Shown piece after piece: positions 34,038 through 44,982 of a DNA stretch of 64,000 nucleotides. Both the position numbers and the translations under genes were made by a program. Under the pieces are notes generated by a model, which was not told where the DNA came from, did not search any database, and was given only the letters and a program-made list of their open reading frames with translations. Origin of the DNA: CAIKZY01 sp044374195 (GTDB lineage Bacteria > Actinomycetota > Actinomycetes > S36-B12); the NCBI GenBank assembly GCA_044374195.1, contig JBILOY010000005.1, positions 1-64,000 on the forward strand. Reading direction: 5' to 3'. How positions within the stretch are numbered: position 1 is the first letter of the stretch; each line of letters opens with the position of its first letter.

Positions 34038-35476
34038 TTCCTCTGTACGAAGTCTCCGTGAAGTCACGTCCCCCGGAAGCCATCAGAATTCATCCGCGGA
34101 CAACAGTGCTCTCGCAAGGAGAGATTGTGCTCGGAGGCTCGCCATGGCGAATAAGTCGCATTCCCGACGGGTTCCGAATGGTGTTACGAAGGCTGGCTGC
34201 CGGCGAGGCCGTACCCGTCGATGAACTAAATGCAAAGATCGCCCTCGAATTGATTGACCGGGGACTCGCGCTACCGAGATACGCGGAGGAGTCCGCACGT
34301 GAGTGCACGATTATCATCCCCGTTTTCGAGAACCCCACTCAATTAGATAAATGCCTGAAGGCCTTGGGGAAACGACACATTGTCATCGTGGTCGACGACG
34401 CATCGGTGAACGCACAATCGATCCGCGAGGTCTGCGACAGGCATGGGGCTCAGCTACTGGTGAACACGATCAATGTAGGCCCGGCCGGTGCTCGAAATCG
34501 TGGGCTCGCGGAAGTGACCACCGAGTTCGTGGCTTTCATCGACTCAGATTGCATCGCTGAGGCGTCCGCGATTGACACTTTGCTTGAATCAATGAACGAG
34601 CAGCGACTCGCGATCGTTGCACCCCGGGTAATGCCTGAGCGTGCTGCGACGATCATCGACAGGTTCGAGAGAACTGATTCCGCTCTCGACATGGGAGCGA
34701 CTCCAGAGCTCGTCAGGCCAGGTGCGCATCTTGGTTACGTGCCGTCGGCAGCAATGGTGGCGCGACGTGCCACTCTCGGCGATCAACCATTTGATCCGAA
34801 TCTCCGCACGGGCGAAGATGTTGATGCAGTGTGGCGGATCACCGAAGCGGGATGGCTGGTGCGCTTCGAGCCCTCGGTGAGAGTCCATCACGCAAGTAGG
34901 CACAGTCTGCGCGAACTTCTCGGTCGACGAGTGGAATACGGTCTCTCGTCCAGGGAGTTGAGTAGGCGGTACCCCGCGAATCTCGTGCCCGCTCGGGTGG
35001 CTCCCTCCTCACTACTCATCGGAACTGCAATCGCGGTCAGGAAACCTACGTTGGCTGTTCTCGCAGCTGTCGTGACTGCTGCAGTCGTGGCACGGAAAGT
35101 CAGACAACTTCCCGAACCCTCTTCGCTGACGGCGCGACTGACGGCACTGTCGTTGAACTCCGACACGCGTGCAGCGGGATCCCTCCTTCGGCGTGAGTGG
35201 TGGCCCGTCGGGGCGGCCTGTCTGGCATTCGCGCCGAAGAGTCAGGTCGCCCGTGTCGGCTTCGTGCTGATGCTCGCCCCGATTCTGGCCGACTGGAGAT
35301 CGCGACGATCAACGCTGGACCCACTGACCTATTCGGCCCTGCGATTACTGGCCGACGCGGCCTACGGAACCGGGGTCATCGCGGGTGCTGTCTCGTCGCG
35401 TAACTCCGACGCCCTGCGTCCCAGATTACGGATAACGAGACGACATACACGCTGGTCAAACCGCAAAAACCGGTGA
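34034..35476 (+). CDS. mftF: Mycofactocin glycosyltransferase MftF
   Basis: 480 residues from GTG 34034, overlapping the mftR stop by GTGA. N-terminal winged part (about 1-95) is like MftB (GGSPWRISRIPDGFRMVLRRL). GT2 fold follows: TIIIPVFENPTQLDKCL, VVDDAS, FIDSDC as DxD, ARNRGLAE. The C-terminal part has hydrophobic segments with many Arg. It adds an oligoglucose chain to the premycofactocin. In mycobacteria mftF follows mftE; here it is with mftR on the opposite strand. Rare A/T-rich codons (TTA GAT AAA near 34343) differ from the flanking heat-shock genes. Confidence 0.9.
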   Translation: MIPLYEVSVKSRPPEAIRIHPRTTVLSQGEIVLGGSPWRISRIPDGFRMVLRRLAAGEAVPVDELNAKIALELIDRGLALPRYAEESARECTIIIPVFENPTQLDKCLKALGKRHIVIVVDDASVNAQSIREVCDRHGAQLLVNTINVGPAGARNRGLAEVTTEFVAFIDSDCIAEASAIDTLLESMNEQRLAIVAPRVMPERAATIIDRFERTDSALDMGATPELVRPGAHLGYVPSAAMVARRATLGDQPFDPNLRTGEDVDAVWRITEAGWLVRFEPSVRVHHASRHSLRELLGRRVEYGLSSRELSRRYPANLVPARVAPSSLLIGTAIAVRKPTLAVLAAVVTAAVVARKVRQLPEPSSLTARLTALSLNSDTRAAGSLLRREWWPVGAACLAFAPKSQVARVGFVLMLAPILADWRSRRSTLDPLTYSALRLLADAAYGTGVIAGAVSSRNSDALRPRLRITRRHTRWSNRKNR

Positions 35477-35516
35477 CAGCGGGGCAATTTCCTCGAAGAA
35501 GGAGGATCCCGACACG

Positions 35517-35553
35517 AGAGAAGCCGCCGACCTAGGCAGGTGGCGGCTTCTCT
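35517..35553. terminator. Bidirectional terminator between mftF and etfD
   Basis: Stem of 12 bp, AGAGAAGCCGCC (35517-35528) with its exact complement (35542-35553), extended inward by ACCT/AGGT. Lies between convergent genes. It marks the end of the mft locus. Confidence 0.75.
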
Positions 35554-35567
35554 ACGGAAAGCGGGAC

Positions 35568-37766
<2,199 letters not shown>

Positions 37767-38081
37767 GAGGCGACCCTACTGCCGTCGTGGGGCCAGCAAT
37801 AGGTGAGCAGACACCAGATCCCCCCATATAAGCGTGAGTCTGACCACATGCCGGGCGAACCGACCGGGCTGAAGGGGTGGGCCGCAAGGACAAGATTCCC
37901 GAAGATTTCTTGAAATTTCGGCCGGAAAGCGGAATATCCAAGGCAATGCCCTGGTTGGAATTGATATGAGTCCACCCGACTCAAGGAATATGCGCCATCG
38001 GTTGCATGGAGTCTTGAGGAGGGGAAGACTCGAACCAGACGATCCGGCACCCGCCGGCAGAACAAAAGGAGTACGAACACC
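37767..38081. promoter_or_regulatory. etfD-dnaK divergent intergenic region (315 bp)
   Basis: No gene of its own. It holds a candidate promoter TTGAAA (37910-37915), 17-base spacer, AATATC (37933-37938), a HAIR-like operator (listed separately), and AAAAGGAG as the dnaK ribosome-binding site near 38068. A second half-conserved HAIR (CTTGAG near 38013 and ACTCGAA near 38028) has an 8-base spacer and is doubtful. Nothing notable on the etfD side beyond the region of its start. Confidence 0.6.
37965..37985 (+). promoter_or_regulatory. HAIR-like HspR operator upstream of dnaK
   Basis: TATGAGT (37965-37971), 7-base spacer, ACTCAAG (37979-37985). HAIR consensus is CTTGAGT-N7-ACTCAAG; the right half is exact and the left differs at two bases. 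HspR, made by the last-but-one gene of this operon, binds such sites to repress the operon in the absence of stress, using DnaK as co-repressor. Confidence 0.75.
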
Positions 38082-39917
38082 ATGGCGAGAGCAGTGGGAA
38101 TTGACCTGGGCACGACGAACTCGGTTGTCTCGGTCCTCGAAGGCGGCGAGCCCGTCGTCATCGCAAACGCTGAGGGCGCCCGGACTACCCCGTCCATCGT
38201 CGCCTTCGCGAAGAACGGCGAGGTGCTGGTCGGCGAAGTCGCCAAGCGCCAGGCCGTGACCAACGTAGAGCGCACCATCCGCTCGGTCAAGCGTCACATG
38301 GGTACCACCTGGACCCAGGACATCGACGGCAAGGCATACACCGCGCAGGAGATCAGCGCTCGCACGCTGATGAAGCTCAAGCGCGATGCAGAGGCCTACC
38401 TCGGCGAGAGCGTTACCGACGCCGTCATCACCGTGCCTGCGTACTTCAGCGACGCTGAGCGCCAGGCCACCAAGGAGGCCGGTGAGATCGCAGGCCTGAA
38501 CGTCCTGCGCATCATCAACGAGCCGACCGCGGCAGCACTTGCCTACGGTCTCGACAAGGGCGACATCGAGCAGACGATCCTCGTCTTCGACCTCGGTGGC
38601 GGAACGTTCGACGTCTCGCTGCTCGAAATCGGCGACGGTGTCGTCGAGGTCAAGGCCACCAGTGGTGACAACCACCTCGGCGGCGACGACTGGGATCAGG
38701 CTGTCGTTGACTGGATGGTCACCTCGTTCAAGAACGCACATGGTGTCGATCTGTCGAAGGACAAGATGGCCATGCAGCGTCTGCGTGAGGCCGCCGAGAA
38801 GGCGAAGATCGAGCTGTCCAGCTCGATGCAGTCGTCGATCAACCTTCCGTACATCACCGCGAGCGCTGACGGACCCCTCCACCTGGAGGAGAACCTGACG
38901 CGTGCGCAGTTCGAGCAGATGACCGCATCACTTCTCGAGCGCACCAAGGCACCGTTCAAGGCAGTGCTCAAGGATGCCGGCATCGCACTCGACAAGATCG
39001 ACCAGGTCGTTCTCGTCGGTGGCTCGACTCGTATGCCCGCTGTTGCAGAGCTCGTGAAGTCCGAGACGGGCAAGGACGCCAACAAGGGCGTCAACCCCGA
39101 CGAGGTCGTCGCGATCGGCGCTGCACTGCAGGCCGGCGTGCTGAAGGGCGAGGTCAAGGACGTTCTTCTTCTCGATGTCACTCCGCTGTCGCTGGGTATC
39201 GAGACCAAGGGCGGCATCATGACCAAGCTCATCGAGCGCAACACCACGATCCCGACCAAGCGCTCGGAGATCTTCACCACCGCTGACGACAACCAGCCGT
39301 CGGTTCTCATCCAGGTGTACCAGGGTGAGCGCGAGATGGCTGCGTACAACAAGCGTCTGGGCACCTTCGAGCTCACGGGTCTGCCGCCGGCACCCCGTGG
39401 CGTCCCGCAGGTTGAGGTCACCTTCGACATCGATGCCAACGGCATCGTCCATGTCACCGCGACCGACAAGGCCACGGGCAAGGAGCAGTCGATGACCATC
39501 TCCGGTGGTTCGGCCCTGAACAAGGACGACATCGACCGCATGATGCGCGAGGCCGAGCAGCACGCTGAGGAAGACAAGCAGCGTCGCGAGGAGGTCGAGG
39601 TACGCAACAACGCCGAGGCACTCGTCTACCAGACGGAGAAGTTCCTGAAGGACAACGAGGACAAGGTCCCCGCAGATGCGAAGGCCAATGTTGAAGGTCC
39701 GCTCGATGAGCTGAAGAAGGCCATCGAGGCCAACGACCTGCCGGGCATGCGCACCGCGACTGACAAGGTCGCCGAGGCAAGCCAGGCACTTGGTGCGGCC
39801 ATGTACGAAACGGCTCAGGCAGCCGGTGGCGACATGGGCGGAGCAGAGGCAGCAGCCGATGCAGCCGAGGATGACGTTGTCGACGCAGAGATCGTTGACG
39901 AGGGCGAGTCCAAGTGA
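38082..39917 (+). CDS. dnaK: Chaperone DnaK (Hsp70)
   Basis: 611 residues, the usual Hsp70 length in actinobacteria. ATPase domain with GIDLGTTNSVV, LVFDLGGGTFDVSLL and VLVGGSTRMPAV; substrate domain with DVTPLSLGIETKGG and a helical lid ending in acidic EIVDEGESK. Binds unfolded peptide in an ATP cycle driven by DnaJ and GrpE. First gene of the operon, with the HAIR site 100 bases upstream. grpE starts by GTGA overlap at its stop. Confidence 0.98.
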   Translation: MARAVGIDLGTTNSVVSVLEGGEPVVIANAEGARTTPSIVAFAKNGEVLVGEVAKRQAVTNVERTIRSVKRHMGTTWTQDIDGKAYTAQEISARTLMKLKRDAEAYLGESVTDAVITVPAYFSDAERQATKEAGEIAGLNVLRIINEPTAAALAYGLDKGDIEQTILVFDLGGGTFDVSLLEIGDGVVEVKATSGDNHLGGDDWDQAVVDWMVTSFKNAHGVDLSKDKMAMQRLREAAEKAKIELSSSMQSSINLPYITASADGPLHLEENLTRAQFEQMTASLLERTKAPFKAVLKDAGIALDKIDQVVLVGGSTRMPAVAELVKSETGKDANKGVNPDEVVAIGAALQAGVLKGEVKDVLLLDVTPLSLGIETKGGIMTKLIERNTTIPTKRSEIFTTADDNQPSVLIQVYQGEREMAAYNKRLGTFELTGLPPAPRGVPQVEVTFDIDANGIVHVTATDKATGKEQSMTISGGSALNKDDIDRMMREAEQHAEEDKQRREEVEVRNNAEALVYQTEKFLKDNEDKVPADAKANVEGPLDELKKAIEANDLPGMRTATDKVAEASQALGAAMYETAQAAGGDMGGAEAAADAAEDDVVDAEIVDEGESK

Positions 39918-40486
39918 CCAACCCAGAGAACTCCGAGGATCAAGGCGTCCGGGTAACCGACAAGCGCCGCATCGATCCGGAGACTCTGACACTTCGCGAC
40001 GGTGACCAGCCGGCAACCCCGGCTGGCACCGACGCGGAGGGCGCAGCCGTTGAGTCAGAAGTAGCCGAGATCGAGGTGAAGATCGCTGAACTCACGAACG
40101 ACCTGCAGCGGGTGCACGCGGAATACGCGAACTACCGTAAGCGCGTCGATCGCGATCGCGACCTCATCAAGGAGATGGCAGTCGGTTCGGTCATGGCCGA
40201 ACTCCTGCCTGTTCTCGATGACATCGAGAGAGCACGTGAGCATGGCGAACTCGAGGGTGCGTTCAAGTCCGTAGGTGAGAGCCTCGAGGGCGCACTGGCC
40301 AAGATGGGCCTGGAGAAGTTCGGTTCTGCACCGGAGCCGTTCGACCCCATGGTGCACGAGGCACTGACAACTGAATCGCGCGATGAGGTCAGCGAGCCGA
40401 CGGTAGTGAACGTCTACCAGCCCGGTTACCGCTACGCATCGCGGGTGCTGCGCGCTGCGCGGGTGGCTGTTGCAGGAACCGACTAG
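39914..40486 (+). CDS. grpE: Nucleotide exchange factor GrpE
   Basis: 190 residues from GTG 39914. Long N-terminal acidic region, coiled coil (about 45-95) with LQRVHAEYANYRKRVDRDRD, then the four-helix and beta wing ending NVYQPGYRYASRVLRAARVAVA. It swaps ADP for ATP on DnaK. The last four codons (Ala-Gly-Thr-Asp, stop) are the start of a 36-bp tandem repeat that continues past the stop (see repeat). Confidence 0.96.
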   Translation: MTNPENSEDQGVRVTDKRRIDPETLTLRDGDQPATPAGTDAEGAAVESEVAEIEVKIAELTNDLQRVHAEYANYRKRVDRDRDLIKEMAVGSVMAELLPVLDDIERAREHGELEGAFKSVGESLEGALAKMGLEKFGSAPEPFDPMVHEALTTESRDEVSEPTVVNVYQPGYRYASRVLRAARVAVAGTD

Positions 40487-40579
40487 CTCGGTTCCGAAAA
40501 GTGCATCGCAGGAACCGACTTGTTCGGTTCCGAAGTAAGAAGCGCAGGCACTGACTAGGTGTCGGCACGCAGTAAAGAG
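40472..40579 (+). repeat. Three tandem 36-bp repeats across the grpE stop
   Basis: Units start at 40472, 40508 and 40544, each 36 bp (GCAGGAACCGACTAGCTC..., GCAGGAACCGACTTGTTC..., GCAGGCACTGACTAGGTG...). Units 1 and 2 each hold a perfect 8-bp hairpin (40475-40482/40488-40495 and 40511-40518/40524-40531) with 5-base loops; unit 3 has lost it. Because 36 is a multiple of three, all three units are in the grpE frame and read AGTD-stop, AGTD-Leu-Phe-Gly-Ser-Glu, AGTD-stop. The hairpins could also act on mRNA stability between grpE and dnaJ. Confidence 0.85.
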
Positions 40580-40596
40580 AGCATGAAGGAAGAGAC

Positions 40597-41760
40597 GTGA
40601 ACAAGGATTGGCTTGAGAAGGACTTCTACGCTCTTCTCGGTGTGTCCAAGGACGCCACTGGCGATGAGATCAAGAAGAAGTACCGCAAGCTCGCGCGCGA
40701 ATTGCACCCTGACAAGAACCCGGGTGACAAGGCTGCCGAGGAGAAGTTCAAGTCCGTATCCGAGGCCTACGACGTTCTCTCCGATGATGCCAAGCGCAAG
40801 GAGTACGACGAAGCACGCACGCTGTTCGCCTCCGGTGGCTATAGCCCCGGAGGGTTCGGCGGCGGTCAGGGATTCGGTGGTGGGCGCGGCGGCAGTTACA
40901 ACGTCAACATGGAAGACCTCTTCGGAGGCGACGGCTACGGCGACTTCCTCGGCGGCATCTTCAACTCCCGTGCACGCGGCGGGCGAGCCCAGCAGCCGCG
41001 TCGCGGCGGTGACATCGAGAGTGAGCTGACGCTCTCCTTCGATGACGCTCTCGATGGCGCGACCATTCCGTTATCGCTGCGCACTGATGGCACGTGCGGC
41101 AGTTGCCGTGGCAGCGGTGCGCAGGCAGGCAGTGCAACCTCGACCTGCCCCACCTGTGGTGGTCAAGGTCAGGTGGCGCGCAATGCCGGTGGCTTCGCCA
41201 TTCCCGAGCCCTGCCCGTCGTGCAAGGGTCGCGGTGTTCTCATCGAGAACCCGTGCTCGAGCTGCCGTGGCTCCGGCCATGGTGTGAGCACTCGCACTGT
41301 CCAGGCCCGCATCCCCGCTGGTGTCAAAGACGGCGCGAAGATCAAGCTCAAGGGCAAGGGAACTCCCGGCACCTCGGGTGGCCCCGCTGGTGACCTGTAC
41401 ATCAACGTGCATGTCACCTCAGACCCCGTGTTCGGTCGTAAGGGCGACAGCATCACTATCGAGGTACCGATCACGTTCACCGAGGCAGCCCTCGGTGGCG
41501 AGATCACCGTGCCAACCCCGCGTGGTGGCACGGTCACTCTCAAGGTGCCAGCCGGCACGACCAATGGCCGGACCTTCCGCGTTCGTGAGAAGGGGTTGGC
41601 GAAGAAAGACGGCACCTATGGCGATCTGCATGTCACTGTCGAGGTCGCGGTTCCGCAGAACCTGAGCAGCGAGGCAAAGGCGGCGCTCGAGGAGTATGCG
41701 AAGCAGACCCTCGACCATGATCCCCGCAGCGACCTGCTGAAGATGGCCGGGAGCAACTAA
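40597..41760 (+). CDS. dnaJ: Chaperone DnaJ (Hsp40, type I)
   Basis: 387 residues from GTG 40597, with AAGGAAGAG upstream. J domain with the HPD motif (ARELHPDKNPGDK), a Gly/Phe-rich part, a zinc region with four CxxCxGxG repeats (CGSCRGSG, CPTCGGQG, CPSCKGRG, CSSCRGSG), and a C-terminal peptide-binding part. It delivers substrates to DnaK. The length and DWLEKDFYALLG opening mark the actinobacterial DnaJ1 form. hspR follows with a TAATG overlap. Confidence 0.96.
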   Translation: MNKDWLEKDFYALLGVSKDATGDEIKKKYRKLARELHPDKNPGDKAAEEKFKSVSEAYDVLSDDAKRKEYDEARTLFASGGYSPGGFGGGQGFGGGRGGSYNVNMEDLFGGDGYGDFLGGIFNSRARGGRAQQPRRGGDIESELTLSFDDALDGATIPLSLRTDGTCGSCRGSGAQAGSATSTCPTCGGQGQVARNAGGFAIPEPCPSCKGRGVLIENPCSSCRGSGHGVSTRTVQARIPAGVKDGAKIKLKGKGTPGTSGGPAGDLYINVHVTSDPVFGRKGDSITIEVPITFTEAALGGEITVPTPRGGTVTLKVPAGTTNGRTFRVREKGLAKKDGTYGDLHVTVEVAVPQNLSSEAKAALEEYAKQTLDHDPRSDLLKMAGSN

Positions 41761-42125
41761 TGAGCGCGAATCGGGTTCCGTTCCGCGTACCCGACGACAC
41801 ACCGGTCTACGCGATCAGCGTGGCCGCATCACTTGCTGGGCTGCATCCGCAGACCCTGCGTCAGTACGACCGCCTGGGCCTGGTGTCGCCCACGCGGGTG
41901 GCCGGCCGCAATCGGCTCTATTCCGCGCAGGACATCGCGCGCCTGCGCGAGATCGCAGAGCTGTCCTCCGAGGGCCTAAGTCTCGAAGGCATCAAGCGCG
42001 TGCTGGTGTTGCAGGAGGAAGTTCTTCACCTGCGCGGCCGGCTCGCGGAATTCCACCGCGAGAAATCATCAACCTCACTGGTGGTCTGGCGACCTGAGCG
42101 CCGAGCACCGAGATCGAATTCTTAG
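41760..42125 (+). CDS. hspR: Heat-shock repressor HspR (MerR family)
   Basis: 121 residues. The MerR-type winged helix-turn-helix is clear: VYAISVAASLAGLHPQTLRQYDRLGLVSPTRVAGRNRLYSAQDIARLREI. HspR binds HAIR sites such as that at 37965-37985 with DnaK as co-repressor, so the operon is autoregulated. Start overlaps the dnaJ stop (TAATG). Confidence 0.96.
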   Translation: MSANRVPFRVPDDTPVYAISVAASLAGLHPQTLRQYDRLGLVSPTRVAGRNRLYSAQDIARLREIAELSSEGLSLEGIKRVLVLQEEVLHLRGRLAEFHREKSSTSLVVWRPERRAPRSNS

Positions 42126-42142
42126 AACGAAGGCAGGACAAC

Positions 42143-44716
42143 ATGGATATTCAGCTAACAACCAAGAGCCAGGAGGCCCTGGGCGCAGCGGTACGCATGG
42201 CTGCATCGAAGGGCAACGCACAGGTCGATCCCGTGCATCTTCTCGACTCTTTGCTCCAACAGGGCGAGGGCATTGCCACCGCGCTGCTCGATGCCGTCGG
42301 AGCGAACGTCCAGGTGCTCACCCGAGAGGTGCGCGCTGAGGTCGATGCACTCCCGGCTGCGACCGGTAGCTCTGTTGTCGAGCCACGCCTCTCGCAGGCC
42401 ATGCACAAGGTGCTCACCGCGGCTAAGGATCTTGCCAAGGAGCGCGGCGATGATTACGTCAGCACTGAGCACCTCCTCATCGGCCTGTCGAAGACCGGTG
42501 GCGTCGGTGTCACCGATCGTCTCGTCGACCAGGGCGCTACCCCGGTCGCTCTCATGGACGCACTCGCGAAAGTGCGCGGCAGTGCGCGCGTGACGACTGC
42601 TGATCCGGAGCAGACCTTCCAGGCACTCGAGAAGTACGGCATCGATCTCACCGCGCGTGCACGTGAGGGCAAGATCGATCCGGTCATCGGTCGTGACGAG
42701 GAAGTTCGTCGCACCATCCAGGTGCTCTCGCGCCGCACCAAGAACAACCCCGTTCTCATTGGTGAGCCCGGTGTTGGCAAGACCGCTGTCGTCGAAGGCC
42801 TGGCTCGACGCATTGTCGAGGGTGATGTGCCCACGTCACTGCAGGGCAAGACTCTCTACTCCCTCGATCTCGGTGCAATGGTCGCCGGTGCGAAGTACCG
42901 CGGCGAGTTCGAGGAGCGCCTGAAGGCGGTTCTCGACGAGATCAAGGGCTCTGACGGCCAGATCATCACCTTCATCGATGAGCTGCACACCGTTGTCGGC
43001 GCGGGCGCCGGCGGCGAAGGTGCGATGGATGCCGGCAACATGCTCAAGCCGATGCTCGCCCGCGGCGAACTGCGCATGATCGGTGCGACCACCCTCGACG
43101 AGTACCGCGAGTACGTCGAGAAAGATGCAGCGCTCGAGCGCCGATTCCAGCAGGTGCTGGTCAACCAGCCGTCGGTGGAAGACACGATCTCGATCCTGCG
43201 CGGTATCAAGGAGAAGTACGAGGCCCATCACAAGGTCGTGATCTCCGATGGCGCACTCGTGGCGGCGGCGACCCTCTCGGATCGCTACATCACCTCGCGC
43301 TTCCTGCCCGATAAAGCCATCGACCTGATGGATGAGTCGGCATCGCGCCTGCGCATGGAGATCGACTCCTCGCCCGTCGAGATCGATGTGCTCCAGCGTC
43401 AGGTTGACCGCCTGCGCATGGAGGAGATGGCGGTTGCCAAGGAGACCGACGATGCGTCGAAGGCACGTCTCGAGGCAATTCGCGTCGAGATCGCCGACAA
43501 GGACGAAGAGCTTCGCGGCCTTCGTGCTCGTTGGGATGCCGAGAAGTCTGGTCTTGATCGCATTGGTGAACTCAAGGTGGCCATCGACGAACTCCGCGCT
43601 ACCGCAGATCGTGCGCAGCGCGCGGGTGATTTCGAGCAGGCCTCGCGCATCATCTACGCAGACCTGCCCGCTCTCGAGGCTGATCTCGAGAAGGTGACCG
43701 CCGAGACCAATAACCGCGCAGCCATGGTGAAGGAAGAAGTCACCGCCGATGACATCGCTGAGGTTGTCGCAGCCTGGACTGGCATTCCTGCCGGCCGTCT
43801 GCTCGAAGGCGAAAGCCAGAAGCTGCTGCGCATGGAAGACGAACTCGGCAAGCGTGTCGTCGGTCAGCATGAGGCAGTTCGTGAGGTTAGCGATGCCGTG
43901 CGTCGTGCACGTGCCGGCATTTCCGATCCGAATCGTCCGACAGGCTCCTTCTTGTTCCTCGGCCCGACCGGTGTAGGCAAGACCGAGCTCGCCAAGGCAC
44001 TCGCAGAGTTCTTGTTCGATGACGAGCGGGCAATGATCCGTATCGACATGAGCGAGTACTCCGAGAAGCACTCGGTCTCACGCCTTGTCGGTGCTCCTCC
44101 CGGATACGTCGGTTACGAAGAGGGCGGTCAGCTCACTGAGGCTGTCCGTCGTCGTCCGTACTCGGTTGTTCTTCTCGACGAGGTCGAGAAGGCGCACCCC
44201 GAGGTCTTCGACATCTTGCTGCAGGTTCTCGACGATGGTCGCCTGACTGATGGCCAGGGTCGCACGGTCGACTTCCGCAATGTCATCTTGATCTTGACCT
44301 CGAACACCGGTTCGCAGTACCTGATCGACATGACAATCCCGTTCGAGGAGCGAAAGGAACAGGCACTGGCGCTGGTACGCCAGCAGTTCAGGCCCGAATT
44401 CCTGAACCGACTCGATGGCATGGTGACCTTCGAGCCCCTCGATCATGCGGTGCTCACGCGGGTTGCTGATATCCAGATCGATCAGCTGCAGTCACGTCTT
44501 GACGATCGCCGCATCACCCTTGATGTCAGCGATGCGGCAAAGCGCTGGCTTGTTGATCGCGGTTTCGACCCGATCTACGGCGCGCGCCCGTTGCGCCGAC
44601 TCGTGCAGACCGCCATTGGCGATCAGCTCGCGAAGGCAATTCTCAGCGGCGAGGTTCCCGATGGCAGCACGGTTCATGTGGATGCTGACGGAGAGCACCT
44701 GTCGTTGAAGAGCTAG
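42143..44716 (+). CDS. clpB: Disaggregase ClpB
   Basis: 857 residues, a full-length ClpB: N-domain (to about 150), AAA1 with Walker A GEPGVGKTAV and TFIDELHTVVGAG, the long coiled-coil middle domain (about 405-530), and AAA2 with GPTGVGKTEL, RIDMSEYSEKHSVSRLVGAPPGYVGYEEGGQL and LLDEVEKAHPEV. Works with DnaK-DnaJ-GrpE to pull apart aggregates. It starts 17 bases after hspR with no separate HAIR site, so it should be co-transcribed with the dnaK operon, which is compact here. It overlaps the convergent DUF4031 gene by 4 bases. Confidence 0.97.
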   Translation: MDIQLTTKSQEALGAAVRMAASKGNAQVDPVHLLDSLLQQGEGIATALLDAVGANVQVLTREVRAEVDALPAATGSSVVEPRLSQAMHKVLTAAKDLAKERGDDYVSTEHLLIGLSKTGGVGVTDRLVDQGATPVALMDALAKVRGSARVTTADPEQTFQALEKYGIDLTARAREGKIDPVIGRDEEVRRTIQVLSRRTKNNPVLIGEPGVGKTAVVEGLARRIVEGDVPTSLQGKTLYSLDLGAMVAGAKYRGEFEERLKAVLDEIKGSDGQIITFIDELHTVVGAGAGGEGAMDAGNMLKPMLARGELRMIGATTLDEYREYVEKDAALERRFQQVLVNQPSVEDTISILRGIKEKYEAHHKVVISDGALVAAATLSDRYITSRFLPDKAIDLMDESASRLRMEIDSSPVEIDVLQRQVDRLRMEEMAVAKETDDASKARLEAIRVEIADKDEELRGLRARWDAEKSGLDRIGELKVAIDELRATADRAQRAGDFEQASRIIYADLPALEADLEKVTAETNNRAAMVKEEVTADDIAEVVAAWTGIPAGRLLEGESQKLLRMEDELGKRVVGQHEAVREVSDAVRRARAGISDPNRPTGSFLFLGPTGVGKTELAKALAEFLFDDERAMIRIDMSEYSEKHSVSRLVGAPPGYVGYEEGGQLTEAVRRRPYSVVLLDEVEKAHPEVFDILLQVLDDGRLTDGQGRTVDFRNVILILTSNTGSQYLIDMTIPFEERKEQALALVRQQFRPEFLNRLDGMVTFEPLDHAVLTRVADIQIDQLQSRLDDRRITLDVSDAAKRWLVDRGFDPIYGARPLRRLVQTAIGDQLAKAILSGEVPDGSTVHVDADGEHLSLKS

Positions 44717-44982
44717 GCATTGCGAAGCGAGGGGCGCTGTCGTTGTCCTGATGCGTAGAGAGCGGTCACGATCTCACGCGCGGTGACAGGGATAGCGCCC
44801 TTTGCTATTGCCTGATCCCGATACTCATCGGGGATGTCGTAGTGATCGCCCTCGAAGCCGCGTTCTGGAATCCCGAGCTCGCGTGCGAAATCATGCAGTT
44901 CGTCTACTGATGTGTCACTGATTAGATGGCACCAGAATCGATCGTGCGCTGGCCAGATAGCAGTGTCGACCAAAATGGCCAT
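44713..44982 (-). CDS. DUF4031 family protein
   Basis: 89 residues. MAILVDTAIWPAHDRFWCHLISD is the DUF4031 hallmark, with a charged C-terminal part. Role unknown. It starts on the TGATG overlap with the aminotransferase, so it is translated with it. Confidence 0.8.
   Translation of the reverse strand: MAILVDTAIWPAHDRFWCHLISDTSVDELHDFARELGIPERGFEGDHYDIPDEYRDQAIAKGAIPVTAREIVTALYASGQRQRPSLRNA

Noticed and set aside
38013..38034. Second HAIR-like site before dnaK
   Set aside because: CTTGAGG and ACTCGAA are 8 bases apart rather than 7 and both are imperfect; too weak to list alone.
38928..40016. 362-codon minus frame across dnaK and grpE, and 368 codons at 37776-38882
   Set aside because: Both lie opposite highly conserved genes and carry no motif; shadows of strong codon bias.
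42836..44071. 411-codon open frame on the minus strand within clpB
   Set aside because: Antisense shadow of clpB; no recognisable domain and no start signal.
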